A DNA stretch of 64,000 bases, from the NCBI GenBank assembly GCA_030159075.1, contig BROG01000301.1, positions 310,001 to 374,000 of the forward strand, given 5' to 3'. The notes beneath the pieces were generated by a model. It ran no database searches, was not told the DNA's origin, and saw only the letters and a program-made list of their open reading frames with translations. Source of the DNA: Atrina japonica (lineage: Eukaryota > Mollusca > Bivalvia > Pterioida > Pinnidae). Of this stretch, positions 43,301 through 58,300 are shown piece by piece. The position numbers and the translations under genes are program-made. How positions within the stretch are numbered: the first letter of the stretch is position 1; each line of letters opens with the position of its first letter.

Positions 43301-46300
43301 ATTTTCTCTTCTTGATCGCCAGGGTACGAGAAAAAAGGACCTGGAAAAAAAAACCTGTGTCTTTAAACAGCTCAATTTGTTGGACTTCTTCAACAAATGG
43401 GCCAATTTTAACCATACTTGGCAGGAAGTGTGTCAGTGTGAAGCTGTGTAAAGTTTGCAAATGAAAAGGGGCCAGGACCCATAGGAGTCCTAGAGGGGGG
43501 TCAGAAAAGACCAAACCCGGTACATCTTTGCATGAACCAATGATCACTGTAGGGGCCCCAAAAGGTACCAAACTTGGTACATCTTTAAAGATCTTCGCAA
43601 ATGGGCTAATTTTAACATACTTGGCAGGAAGTATGTCCATGTGAAGCTGTGTAATGTTTGCAAATGAAAAGGGGCCAGGACCTATAGGGGCATGAACCAC
43701 TGATTAGATTTGTTTCCAATTTGGTGTGCATGATTGTTTAGTTGATATCTAAAAAGTTTGTGAATGATAACAAAACCTATTTATAAACAGGCCATGGTAC
43801 TTGAAATGACATGAGAAATGGCATGGGGTAAAGTATTATACAATTGGCTTAATGTGAGTTCTCTCCACCACTGCCACCATATAACTGAAAAATTGTTGAG
43901 TGTGGCATAAAACAAAATAAAAAAAGTTGTTCAGAATTATTTAAGGGTCAATGTGACAATGTTTCAAGGTCAGAGATCAAGGTCACAAACCTGTCAATGG
44001 AAAAATGTCAGTTTTTCATTAACTTTCAAACATTCTGGACTTCTTGCGAACCAGTTGGCCAGTTATAATAAAACTTGGTAGGAACTATACCCATTTGAAT
44101 CCACATAAAGTTTACAAATGAAAAGGGTCAAGGTCAAATATGTTGTGAATGAAAACAAAATTGGTTCATAAACGAGCCACTTGGAGCGTTTCAAATGGCA
44201 TACTAGGGTACAGTGTTACACAAATGGCTTTATAACTCAAAACTGATTGACTTTTTGTATACAGAGAAAATTGTTAGGAATTAGCTACGGATCATTGTAA
44301 CAAAGTTTATTGTTTACAAAGACCTTGGGGGAGTTCAGAATTTTTGCTACAGCTATTGAGTATTAAAAAATATATTACACCATTGCAGCAATTCTTGGAT
44401 GAATACCCAAAGTGCTTCATCGTCAACGCTGATAATGTCGGCTCAAGACAAATGCAACAGATTCGTCAAAGTCTCCGCGGCAAAGCAAGTAAGAAAACAT
44501 CTCTAGCATAATAACCATTGCAATAAACCTTTTCCTAGCTGTTCCATTCCATCCACCTTCATCAGAATAGTTGGGTCATAGGATGTCAGCAGAAGCATGT
44601 CCTGGATCATTTTGGATTTCATAGTATTTACATTTAGGACATTCTAGTTCCAGTTGTTTGAAGGGGGGGGGTTGTGTTTTAACAAAATATTCTTTGTTGT
44701 AAGAATTACGTGTCATCTCATATATCTTAGCTCATCTACCCTGAGAAGCAATGGGCTCTACTTAAAATCAATGACTCAAGTCAGTCCAAATGTGTTTTCA
44801 GGGGAGAATGGGTGAAACTACTTAACAGGAGATGATTCAGGCCACATTTTTATGGGAAGTTGCATTATGATCAATCTAATTTAAAACTCGCTGCTCCCAT
44901 TTTCTGATATGCAGGTGTGTAAAGTTTGACCAATAAAAATGCAACTTTGACATTTTATCGAATGGCAAACAGACATTATTTGTGTGAAAATAAAGAAATC
45001 GTCATTCCGCAAACTTCATATGGAATATCTTTGGTGATTTGATATTATCAAAGGCTATGAAAAGAATTCGGTACTTCCGGATTTTGTGTGTTCAGCGTTA
45101 TTTGTATCCTTAAAAATGTTAACATCTCTTTGCCATTTGATAAACTTACAAGAATGTGCAAGTCGTAATTTCATTGGTTGAAAATGATGCCCCTACAAGG
45201 TCATTTGCATGTGACTCCATAGTGGTTTGTGGTAGATCCTCTACCTGGCATATCAGAAAACAAAAGGGATTAGAGATTGGTTTTTAATTTGAGTGCATTC
45301 TGATGAACTGTGATGGAAGGGAAAAACTCAGAAAAAGGTCTGTTTTCTGGAAGAATTTAATTTTCATGTTTAATGTGATGCCATGATGATGACTGCCGAG
45401 AATATGAATGCAAGAACATTGTCAGATGTCGAGTCTAAACTTTAGATTCCATCACATGTTCAGAGCATAGTGACAAGCGATTTAATAAGCGTCGTCTGAG
45501 CACACGCTTAGCAAGTTAATTACAATTTGCAGGTTTTTTCATCCTTTTTGGAAGATTGCCCATGGCTATGTAATTTGCAATTTTTTTTTCTGTCTCTCAT
45601 AATTTGGCAATTTTCAGATTTTAAACTTTACGTGCTGGTTATGACCAGGAGAGGTGGAGTCTCTTGAACATTTTTTTTTACCTGGACAAGTTTAATTTCT
45701 GGGTAATTAAGCTACACGGCATGAAGATTACACAGGAAAGAGCGGTCTCTATGGTTATCCATGAAAGTTAGTACAGGGATTTGCCCCCAATCATATGGGG
45801 CTGAAATAAGGCTCCATTCCCAATGCATATTCAATGATTTTTTTCCCAATTTGCAGTCAAAATTTTACCAGATGAGGTCAAATGACAATGAACTTGAAGG
45901 TATTCTTGTATTTTCACCCTAGTTTTGTGTATTTCTAGATTTCCCAATCATAAAATGTTGCTAAATTTCCCAACTCAAAAGGCCCAGGCCCCGTTCCCAA
46001 AAGAGGGTGGAAAACCCCTGGAGTAGAATCATCTATATAATAATCGAAAGGTGGTTACGCCCCGCTATGTTATGTGAATTGGACTAGTGTAGTAACTTAA
46101 CAGTCATGCGGTGCTCCAGATAAGCTGCGTATTTGCGTATTTTATGCATAAAAATCAAATGGATCTGCAGGCAAATCAAAATCCATGCATAAGATATTGT
46201 CCGATTCACATAAGATGGCGGGGCAAAGTAACCTTTTGATTATCATACAGATGATTCTACTCATTTTTCGATTATAACAAGCTGCAATTGAGAAACATTT

Positions 46301-49300
46301 TATTCCTCACTGGATACTCTCTTATGTACAGTGACAAAAGTAGGAATGATTACTCTAGTCAATGTAATTTTAATGTTATGCTTTATTACCTAAAATTTAA
46401 ACTTGTCCAAGTCAAGAAAGTGTTCATAAGACTCCACCCTGCCAGGTTTTATGGATTTTATTATACCCAACGCAAATAAAAACTGAAATGTAAAATTAAA
46501 TACACTGGATCTGAAACTTGCTGAGAGATAAAATATTGAGTTTACTTGTTCTGAATGGATCTTGGTCATAAAGTGTACATGTCTTAGTGATGATACATTT
46601 TTGCTGACCAACACCCAGATGTTTAAAGTGTGAACTTGCATTGTATAGACAGTTTAATACATATTAATTAGTGGTCATTTATTTAGCAGCCAAGTCATTA
46701 TAGTAAAGTCAATGGCAATCGTAATTTGGCAACAGAATTGGAAAATTACCCACCTGACAGAAATTTTGTGGGTAAAAATACCTACTGGATTTAGAAATGA
46801 TGTGTATTGTACCCAAGTGCTCAAAATGCTATGATCTTTCCTACCCGTGGTCTCATGCAACCGAAATCTCTCATAGATAATGATTATTTATAGGGAGTAG
46901 TTTTTGTCCAATTTATCCGATCACAGTACATTGTAGTTGTTATCAGCAACGGAAGTTATTGCATAGTCTGTTGATCCAATACAATTATTAAAAAGCCTAG
47001 ATCTGATTGGGTGACAAATGCGAGCACTGTTTACTTTCATTGGCCGAGGCTTCCTGAATGATAAAAATATATACAACAGATTTCAGTTGCATGTAGGGCT
47101 GCAACAGTTCAGTTAAAATCCGATGAACCAAACCACGGATGCCGAACCGCAGTTTTTGCTTTGTACATTCCGGATTTTGGTTCAAAAATTATAATTCAAT
47201 AAGGTCCTTCTAATAACCCAAACGACGTGATTTTTACTTGAAACAGATGCCAATACTTCCAATAAAAAACATAATATTCTTTATCAGAATATAAAATAGT
47301 CTATAATTTATATGATAAATACAGGCGGTGAATATAAATAATGAAGCGATTCTTTAGTGTTGTTAAACAGTCGTTATATTCTGCTCACTACAATCACTTC
47401 ATCCATTGAAAGAATGGGGAATCAGGAACAGAGAGGGCTTGACTAATTTGAATTACTTCCATGTGGGATTATTTCCAACTCAAACCAGAAGCTGGTGACA
47501 AATATGCATAATCAACTCAACAGTAAGCAAGCCTTTCAAATATAAACATGACAGCGTTTACTCTGTCTACACATCTACGAATTAACTCTACTGTAGAAAG
47601 ACCAGCTTTTTGATAGTTGATCCGTGAACTTCAGTCTGTGGTATTTTATACCCTCTTCTAAATATTTTTTCCGAAATGTAATTCCAAAGATGTAAAGATG
47701 AAACGATGTCAAGAGTAAAATTTGTTAGTGAATTAAACAGATTAATACAGCATATTTCCCTTAGAATGTAAATGGAGAGAATATTTTAAACACAAGTGTT
47801 CCATATAAGCAAATTACAATGTATTTCTGTGTCATTGATCAGTAGTTTGTTAGAAATGCTACTGTGTCATGCACAGGTTTATTTTAAAGATATATAATTT
47901 CACAATAGAGTATGAACAAGAACCCACATACGGCTGTGTAGCTCCACAGGGTCTCCTATTTGGGTTAGAAATATGTGCTATTCATCTGACATGCTTTCTA
48001 TATTGTGTTTATACTTCTGTGGTTGAACTTGAGTCAGCTGTTAGATGAACAAAACCGAAAAAAATCCTGAATCGTCCCACCCCTAGGTGCATGAGACCAC
48101 GGGTAGGGAAAAGCATATAGCGATTCTGGACTATGGTTTTAAGATGATGCATGACAGTGAGTTCAGTTTTATTAGCTCACCTGGCCAAAAGGGCCAATTG
48201 AGCTATTGTTAAAGAATTTATTTAATTTTGGGATCCTTGTAAACATCTGGAATTTATACTTTATTTAATTTATGGGGGAAAAAACCCACTAAAATGCCTG
48301 TATACACCGATCTGCAGTGATGAAAATACCACATGTTGTGAACTGTCTGTGGACCAGTCTTAGAACCAGAAATGGTTGAACCCACTGAGGCTGACAGAGA
48401 GTTGAGACCAACAACTAGTCCTGATGGACTGACTGAGCAGATCAGTGTTTTATACCAGTTTTATTACAGGGGTCATAAAATTGAATTGGCGTTTGCTTTA
48501 TTAAATTCAAGATTCTAGCAATGAAGTCACACTTGGACCTGCCCATTTCAAAGAATGGTTAAGTCCACTGTCAGAATCAGGGGTGTATGATATAAAATCC
48601 TAATTTTGTTGGTAACGTACAGTTATCCTGTTGGTAATGGAACATTAGTGTTTGGATCATCTGTCTGTCTGTCTGTATGTTTGTCTGTAATTCTGTCCCG
48701 TTTACATATTAAGTTGGGACCTGTGGCATTTGTGTTTCACAAACACATCTTGTTCTCATGAAGCCTGTCTTAAAGCGATATGAGCTGTCGTAGGTGAAAA
48801 ATTTTACATGCCCAATTTTATGTGATATTCTATCTCATATATATCCCAAAGAGACCATCTGGTGATTAGAATAACAAAGGCATGAGTAAAATTGCAACAA
48901 TCTTGCCAAACGTAGCCCGTAACATCAGTTATTTTCTGTCCGCCATACTTTGAACATTGCAAATTAACTTTCGGTAATTTTTTACCAACATTACCGAGTG
49001 ACCAATAAACACATGCTAGTTGCAGTTAATATACATTGTATTCTTATTACCCTTTGCGTTTATTTTCACACATCATCATTTCATACCTAAATCAGGCAAA
49101 GTTTGTCTTTTATGTCGTTTTAAAACATTTATTTCTGAAATTGTCCACGTTCTGGGTATATCGGGTGATCTCGGCCCATTTTTAGCTCGTCCCATCACAT
49201 TCTTGGCTGTATCATTCATGATCATGAACTGCCCAACTCCACTTGACATGGCGGCATGATTGTAAAACATGAGGTACGCATTCTTTTCATAGTTATATTG

Positions 49301-52300
49301 TTTTGATTTGTCAATGTCGGCATTCAGGGTAACATTAAAGATTGGAAAAATTTCTTTTAGTGACCTGATATATTTATTCATATATTCATCCGATTTTCTT
49401 CAGGTATTTAAAATAGCATTGAAAAGCATATATTTTACATAATACATGCACTTTCCAATAAAAATCATGTCCTGTATTTTAAAAATAAATATAAAACACA
49501 TAAAAATTGGCCAACTTTAACATAGTCCAAGCGCGTAAAGGACCGAGATCCCCTAACCGAATTACGAAGTACATTTGATATGGCAAAAGAGTTTATCTGA
49601 AAGGTCATTGCATACGGAATTACAGCTGGATGTTTTAAGGTATGGGAAAACTTAAATTCTAATAAAACAAATAACTTCGAAAAGAAGATCTTTTACAACG
49701 TTATACATGTTTGATAATGTATTTGAACACACATTTTATCATATTCTCCACTATATGTCAGGTGACAAAAATAATCATTGTGACAGCTTGTATCGCTTTA
49801 ACAGAAAAATGAGTATTATAATCAAAAGGTTTCTCTGCCTGCCAAGTTTATGAATCAAACAATACTAGGTAGCCCTCAGTACAGTTACTAGGAAAAGCAT
49901 TTGAAAAATGCCGGAATTTTACTGTGAAGTAGAATTTGTTGGATAAATGATACATTAGATTTGGTATATATTTTTATGTGAACTGCAGTGATGAAAATAC
50001 CACATGTTGTGAGCTCTCTGTGGACCAGTCTTAGAACCAGAAATGGTTGAACCCACTGAGACTGACAGAGAGTTGAGACCAACAACCAGTCCTGATGGAC
50101 TGACTGAGCAGTTCTCAGTTTTATATTCTTCTGTTGTCAAATTTGTGTAACCTGGCAGAATGGCATTTTGCCAACCCTTTCTTTTACAAGGCATCGATTG
50201 CCATCTGGAATTGACCAAATGGATACAGTTGGCGTATTATTTTTAATGAACATGCGCAAAACCTACAATGTATTTTGGGTAGTGATAAAGCCAATCGTTG
50301 TTGTGGGCGGTGGGGGGGTCGAAATGAGCACTTGTGAGTCATGCAGGTCTTTACTTGTGAACTTTATTTCCTAGTTGTTTCATATAAAATCTGTTTTTTA
50401 GTATTTTTAATAAAAAACAGTAAATTCCACAACTGATTGCTCTTTTTGCATTAAATAAATCATTTTAATATTAATTTAACAAGTACATTAAAAATACGCT
50501 CTTCAGTGTCAAGACCTAGTCCTCTGCATGTTTTCAGGCATGCGCAGTAATACTAATATTCTGTACAAAATGGACTCATTTCCGGATCAAAATTGACGCG
50601 TTGTAAAAAATGTATTCCCCCTTTCTTGACCCTGTTGAGTGGAGTCTTGCCAACTCTTTCTTGACCTGGGTAAGTGGAGTTTTGCCAACCTTTTCTTGAC
50701 TGGAATGAGTGTTACTGAAGCAAAGCTTCATGCAAAAGTCCGGTTTTTGTGTCTTATCTTCCTTTTACATATGTTATCCTTTGTTTGTAGTCATTTTGAT
50801 GGGAAAGAACACCATGATGAGGAAATCCATTCGTGGATTTATGGACAAGAACTCGGACCTGGAAAGGTAAGTTGTGCATGTGATGGTTCATCTGTACTAA
50901 GGTCCATTCCAGAAAAAAGTGTCTCCAGGGGGCAGAACGCCTTTAAAAAAAAAATGTGTTGATGGGGGTAAAATTGCATTTAAAATGTGTTGGTTGGGGT
51001 ATGAATAAAGAAGAAAAAATGCATTGGGGTGGGGTTAATACTGATTTTGAAATAAGCATTTGACCCTGCACTGCCCCTCATCAGTGATTAGCATCTTGTG
51101 TTTTCATCAGTCCCCAGTCATATATTTGTATAATTTCGTTTCTTTTCTCTTCCATATTTTCTGGTCTGTAATTACAATTTACGGATCGCTTTGTATGAAA
51201 ATGACAAAACGCGCTTTAATTTATCCCTGTTATTACATTATTTTACAGTTACATCTTATATGACATTGATATCTTAAAAATTATAGAGCGATAAACACAT
51301 ATGTTTTAGTGAATTTAGTTCATTAAAATAGATATTTGTTTTGTACAGATTTGATTCATAAGAATGGCACCCTCCTGGATGGAGGTTAACGCTGTCAAGT
51401 TCCTGGCCAGACGTGGCCTGGAACAGTTTACAGATAAATTCCTTGGTATGTTGCAATATAAATTTGATGTTCAGGAAAGAGTATAAAGTTTACTGTGGCA
51501 ATGTATGCTGCAATTGTTGCTTGGTTTTACTTTTTTGACCATCTCTGTGTTGGTAGTTTTCAAAGTGAAAGTGAAACCAAAATCAGAAAATGGCATCGGA
51601 ACAACGAAAGGTAATAAGGATATCTTATCGTCAGAAATAAAATTGCAATATATTTTTATCGATGTATTGTTACACAACTAACATGCATCGTCTTGACCAC
51701 TGAATTGCAATAAAAGGCTAAAACTAAATGGGATTTAATCTTATCCATTATAATATATGGGAAAAACAACTTAATTTTAATTTAAATTTGTTGGTGGGGG
51801 TTTTACCCAAAATGGAAAGTAGTTGGTGGGGAGTAGTTTTTAATTTAAAATTCATTGGTGGTACCCCAAAATTTCATGGGCGTTTTCCCCCCAGGAGACA
51901 CTTTTTTCTGGAGTAGCCCTAACTGTAGGCAGATTTTTTTTCACCCTCTAAAAGCAGGGACGGACACCTCTTATAATTCGGTGGAACCTCACCTAAAGAT
52001 CACCTCACTTAAAAGACCACCTTACATTTCAGACCATAGATATTCAGTATCTTGACAAATTTTTCACGAGTACAGTCTCACTTAAGAGACCACCTCACTA
52101 AACGGTCTTAATAGTGAGGTACCACTGTATTTCATTAGAAATGGGGAAAGTCTGACTGCACTGGAAGTATAGGTTTACCTAGGTAAATTGGCACATGTTT
52201 ACAAACACGAGTCTAAATTGAATCATAACTAGGGGTACTGTCATAGGCTTCTTGTTGACACAAAAATATTAACGCTGAAGTAATGCATGGAATCTGTCCA

Positions 52301-55300
52301 AGGCAATACTTTTTATCTGTGCAACCAATTTTTGGAAATAGACCATATTGTTTTGGTTTTGCCTTGGTAGACTTGTGTGTAGAGATCAAGATAAAATCTA
52401 AACACTGGACAGTAGAATTTTCTTGCTTAATATTCATAATTTTGCATCAGAATGTATATAATAGAGTAAGATATTGTATTTTATATCCCTTTATAGCAGC
52501 TAAAAAACTTGGATTTTATTTGTAAAGCAGTAATATCTTTTGGTGTATTTGTATTACAAACATTTTATGTCATTTATCTCTTTAAATGACCATGAATATA
52601 CGTTAATGGTCATAGACTTGTGTCGAATTTACAAATACAGTATTCGACCCATTAAGTGCCCATGTCACTATAAGCGCCGCCCCTCCCCCTTTTTCACACA
52701 TGATTGAAAATCTTTTTTAGCTGGTTGACAACGAGATGTGACAAACCATAAGTAACAGTTTATCTGTAGCCCCTAGCAACAGAATTATGTTGATGGGTGT
52801 CCTCAGTAATAACTACAACAACTTTACCACTGTGACTTCTAAACATTAGCTGTTTTACGCCAGTTTGACTATCAGTTGGTCCCATTAATTGCCCACCCCT
52901 ATTTACTCATTTTTGTAGCGCCCTGGGGTCTTAATGGGTCCAGTATGGTATCGATTTCTGATACAGAGTGTCCAATTAAATGGTTTTGTAACTTGGGGAC
53001 ACATTTTATGTTTGGAACCAGATGAGGAATACAAGATATAAATGTGTTTAAACAGTGAAACTTGTATATAACGACCTCCTTAGGGACATAAGAAAACTGG
53101 TCTTTATAGGGAGGTGGCCTTTATATAGAGGTCAGTTTGTACATAAATGGTACTATTGGAGACAGCAAAAAACAGTCTTTGTGACCAGGTGGTTTTTATA
53201 CACAGGTAGTTGCTAAAGCAGGTTTTATTTTATAAGTTTTAGTAAAATATGTTGGGACCAAATTATTTGTTTGGATTAAAGAGAATATCAGAATACTGTA
53301 GCTACAGAACAGACAGGTTCAACTGTACCACAATTCTGTATATTTAGACTTGCAACCCATTTATGTCTCTAAAACATTGACATTTTGATACATTTTTTCA
53401 ATTATTTTTTTTTTTCATTTTACATACAGGCTACTTCCACACATCAGATTCAATGTTGGATTTGTATTCCTGAAGGGAGACCTTGTCGAGGTCCGCGACA
53501 TCTTGGTCAATAACAAGGTAAAGAAACAATTGCAAGTGCTTTATTTTTTATGCCTCCAGCCTGAAGGTTCTGCAGGGGGCATCTAGTGTTCAGATCGTCC
53601 ATCCGTCTATCTGTGTGTCTGTCTGTTCGTAAGTCCGTCCCGCTTATATATAAAGTGTAATATTTCAAGTTTGGATTGTGGTACAGTAACCAAACTTGGA
53701 CTGTAAGTTCCTCTGAGGTTTGCTCATACTTTACTGACCTCACATGCCCCTGGAGGTGGGGTCAATATGTAGGACAATGCAAAAATTTGTTGGGACCTGG
53801 AGCATTTGTGTTTCACAAACACATCTTGTTTACCACATGCAAATAGGTCTAGAGATAGAAGATTCAACTAACGAACAAAAGAACCATGTAAACGTACCAG
53901 CATCAACTCATCCACCCTTAAAGACACGTTTGGACTGGTCTAGGTCATTAATTTACAGAAGAGTCCATTATTTTTCTGGGGTTGAGGAGTTAACCAGTGT
54001 AGGTAAAAAGAATGATTTTAACTTTCAATCAAACTTGATCTTTTGTCTGGCATGTCAAATCTTTTTTGAATTTTTAGGAATTAAGTTCCATAATTCCATA
54101 ATGGCAAATGTCAAAATCATAAGAATCAAAAAGTGTATTGTTTTTCAGGGGATGATGTGTAAAAAAAAAACCAAAAAAAAACCATGTTTATTAGCTCGCC
54201 TGGCCTGAAGTGCCTCACAAGCTGAAAGTCACGGGTTTGATCCTTTGTCACAGTTATACTGAAGATCTCAATGATGTTCTGTAATAGAATTTCATAATTT
54301 ATAGATAGTAAATACAAGGACATTATTTATGTTAGATATATAGGGATTTTACTTGATTGTATAGAGATTGTACCCAAGTAAATCTGTGTACATTGTTTAT
54401 GTTAGATGTATAGAGATTGTACCCAAGTAAATCTGAGTACATTGTTGATGTTAGATGTATAGAGATTGTACCCAAGTAAATCTGAGTACATTGTTGATGT
54501 TAGATGTATAGAGATTGTACCCAAGTAAATCTGAGTACATTGTTGATGTTAGATGTATAGAGATTGTACCCAAGTAAATCTGAGTACATTGTTGATGTTA
54601 GATGTATAGAGATTGTACCCAAGTAAATCTGAGTACATTGTTTATGTTTGATGTATAGAAATTGTACCCAATTAAGTCTGAGTACATTGTTTATGTTTGA
54701 TGTATAGAGATTGTACCCAATTAAGACTGAGTACATTGTTTATGTTAAATGTATAGAGATTGTACCCCAAGTAAATCTGAGTACATTTACCTTGATTATG
54801 TTAGATGTTTAATGATTGCTCTTGAATGTATAGAGATTGTACTGTAGTAAGTCCGAGTACATTGTTTATGTTAGATGTTTGGAGATTAAATCTGAGTACA
54901 TTATGTTAAATGTATAGAGATTGTACTGTAGTAAGTCCGAGTACATTGTTTATGTTGGATGTTTGGAGATTAAATCTGAGTACATTATGTTAAATGTATA
55001 GAGATTGTACCCAAGTAAATCTGAGTACATTGTTTATGTTAAATGTATAGAGATTGTACTGAAGTAAGTCCGAGTACATTGTTTATGTTAGATGTGATAT
55101 ATTTTATCATTCTTTTAAGTGTTGTCATTGTTGGACCTTTCAGTCTTCATACTATTGTATTAAGCGATACGATAAGTAATTCGTCATAAATCTCATTAAC
55201 AGGTTGCTGCCCCTGCCAGAGCTGGTGCACTCGCTCCAATTGACGTAAAAATTCCAGCCCAAGCCACCACTCTTGGACCAGAGAAAACCTCTTTCTTCCA

Positions 55301-58300
55301 GGCTCTGCAGATCCCAACCAAAATTACAAGAGGTTGCATTGAAATCTTGGTAAGTAGTTTTGCAGAAATTTGTAGTTCATACAAATGCTCGTTGGTACCA
55401 AATGTCCACGATATTTGGAGGTGCCTAAACTTGGTGTGAACTTCCGTCTGATTTATTTGGGTCATATTTTTATCATTTCCTCGCCTACTTTTATGGGATT
55501 TCCATGACCGAGTGGTCAGAGCGTCATGTTTTGAACCATAAAGTCTCTCACTACTGATCAGCCATGCTTTGATCCCAGAACATTTCAGATGTTCAGAGGC
55601 AAGATTTCATCTCCTGTCGACCCAGTTCTATAACTAAATGGAAGGGAAATGGTCTAGGGTGTGCAGTTTGATTACCTTCGTTGGATTAAAAAAGTGAAAT
55701 GGCAGTTTAAAAGCTGTTGTAAATACAGACACTCAAGAAGAATACAAACACACACACCCTAGATATCTCTCCCTGCCCCACAAGGGTGAGTGACAAGGGC
55801 TTTAAGTAGTCTAGTATCTGCAGTTTGATTACTTAGTCAGATTGTACAAGTGAAGTGGCACTCAAGAAGGACCTCAGAATTAGTTTAAATGCTCTTTCAG
55901 GTCTAATGTGTCTTCTACAGGGGGGGGCTTTGCACCATGAAGTCTTTCTCTTCTGATCAGCACAGGTTTGAGCTCTGCTGGATCCTAAGCTGATTTTCAT
56001 AAGAGTTTGCCAGTTTACGTGTGGAAGGCTGGTGTCGTCTTCCTGGTTACATTATAACCATGTTCTCTCTTCATCCATTAAAAACTGACCGCCCACCGTA
56101 TACCTGAAAAATTGTTGAGTGTGGCATAAAACACCATTCAAAATCAAATCTGCAGAGGGAATGAACTGATGACTTAAGTTTGTTGTGGGCATTTCGCGTT
56201 ATTGCAGAAGCGAACATGTTTTTATATCTCGAGAATCTAGGTAATTGTGTTGATTTGTAATCAGCGGATATTTCTTGTATTACAGAATGAAGTTTGGTTG
56301 ATCAAAGAAGGTGAAAAAGTCGGATCTTCTGAATCCACTTTACTGAACATGTTGAAGATCTCCCCCTTCTCATATGGTCTGTCTATTGAACAAGGTAAGT
56401 CCAGTAGATAGCGGTCACAAAAAATGTCAAAAGCGCTGGAAAAGAAACTTTCAACCAGTGCGTGGAAAAGTGCTCAATTTGACTGAAAAATTCTTTTTTG
56501 ACCTGTCATTTATTTGTCTTAAATAAAGCAAAACCACCTTTAGTATTGTTCTTTCTGTAATTTGAGTTTATTGAACAAATCTTTAATCTGAGGTCCCATG
56601 AAATGTCAGGTGTTGGGTATTTGTTTGTAAGAAGGGGGGGGGACTTTAATTTTCATAAAAGTCCATAAAAATTGTTGAAATTTTGTTTATATTTTTCTAT
56701 CCATAGAAAGTGGGACTGGCTATTCAGCTTTGAAATAATTGTAATTTCCACTTATCTGATTTCAACAACGATATTCCAATATATATTGCATACAAATGTA
56801 AATAATGTCCAGAGCTAACACCATTCTGTAAATCAATGACTTGGGGCCAGTCCAAATCTATCTTTATTGGTGAATGAGTTGAGGAGTCATGTTCTCCACT
56901 CCAAGATAAAGATCATTAAAGTCACAATTTATTCAGGCTGAAGAACAGGCGTATCATGTACCACTGAGTGGCAGCTGCTGAATCAATGTTAAGCATATTC
57001 TATAGCAAAGATTCATTTCATCCCGGATGACCATTAAAACCCATTGAGACTCCTGTTTTCTTTGTCAATTGCTTTCATTACTCAACAAACTTTTTTTTTT
57101 TTTCATTTCAGTTTACGACTCTGGTACCATTTACAGCCCAAAGATTCTTGATATCACCGATGACGATTTGAAGACTCGCTTCTTATCTGTAAGTTTGTGA
57201 AAGAAAACGACTTGTGTACCATCCAAGTGTATGACACGTTTGTCTTGACATGAAAATTATGAGTATACTCCCCGAGTTTTGATAGGGACCAACAGTTTTG
57301 AAAAAAGTTATATATTTTACTTGAAATACCAGCTTGTGGCATTCTTTATATGCCGTAGATTGGATTTATTCATTGTGTCGCTGCATAGGGTATTTCAATT
57401 TACTGTCACCCGTATTTCAATTCAACGTTCTCCATATACATCACCTACGTTTCCAGTGAGTTCAAATTGACATGAACACCCAATATTTCAATTTTCTGCT
57501 GCCTGTTTATCCATAACAACAGGCCATCGTGACCCAATGGTTAGTGCATTGTCCTGTAAACCATGAAGTCTCTGTTGCCACTGGTCAGCGCAGGTTTGAG
57601 CCCGGTTGGAACTTAAGCTGATTTTGTAAGAAAGATTGCCTGTTTACTTGCGGAAGACCAATGGTCTCTTCCCAGGTACATTGTAACCGGGTTCTCTCCT
57701 CCTCCATTTAACTGAAAAATTGTTGAGTGTGGCTTAAAAAACACAAATAAACAAAACCCATAGCTTATAATAGTCGCTCAATAATTCCATCTACATGCTA
57801 ATACTTAAAGTTTACATTTACTGCCACAAACAGGGTTCGAAATTAGCAGCAGTCCCGCCAGTCTGAGACTCGTAACTTTTGCAGTGGGCTAGTCAAGGTT
57901 GTGCTGTAGCTAGTCCGGTTGACTTTTAGAAAATTTGCATAAACGAGAATAATGAAAAATTAAAGTGTATATTCATTGAACATTGAACACCAGAATTATC
58001 TATTCAGCGCCTTCAATTTTTTTCTCAACTTAAATGAAGATATTAATTATATTTGCTTTGAATCGTGAGAATATAAAAACATAAGTGCCAATTTGGTGAC
58101 AGGTAAAATTTGTTTCTCTTGCACTGGCTGTGAGAATGAAACTTGCTACCCCCTGCTATACATGTGAGTCCAATATACCTAATTCCACATGGATAGTTAT
58201 AATGAAATGCTAAATTCTACCCCTGACTTATACATGCACACCTGTATTTTGATTTAAATGCCACCTTTTGTTTTAATTTAATGCTGCACCTATATGTTTT

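Noticed and set aside
48310..50119. LTR retrotransposon with 135-bp LTRs
   Set aside because: No TG...CA ends, primer-binding site, polypurine tract or gag-pol frame between the repeats.
53744..54208. 154-codon plus-strand open frame in RPLP0 intron 4
   Set aside because: Composed of a dispersed molluscan repeat, an inverted family-C MITE and poly-A/T runs; no homologous protein recognised.
54500..54736. Open frame with a repeated peptide across the 49-bp minisatellite
   Set aside because: 49 is not a multiple of 3, so the repeats are read in shifting frames; it is an intronic tandem repeat.
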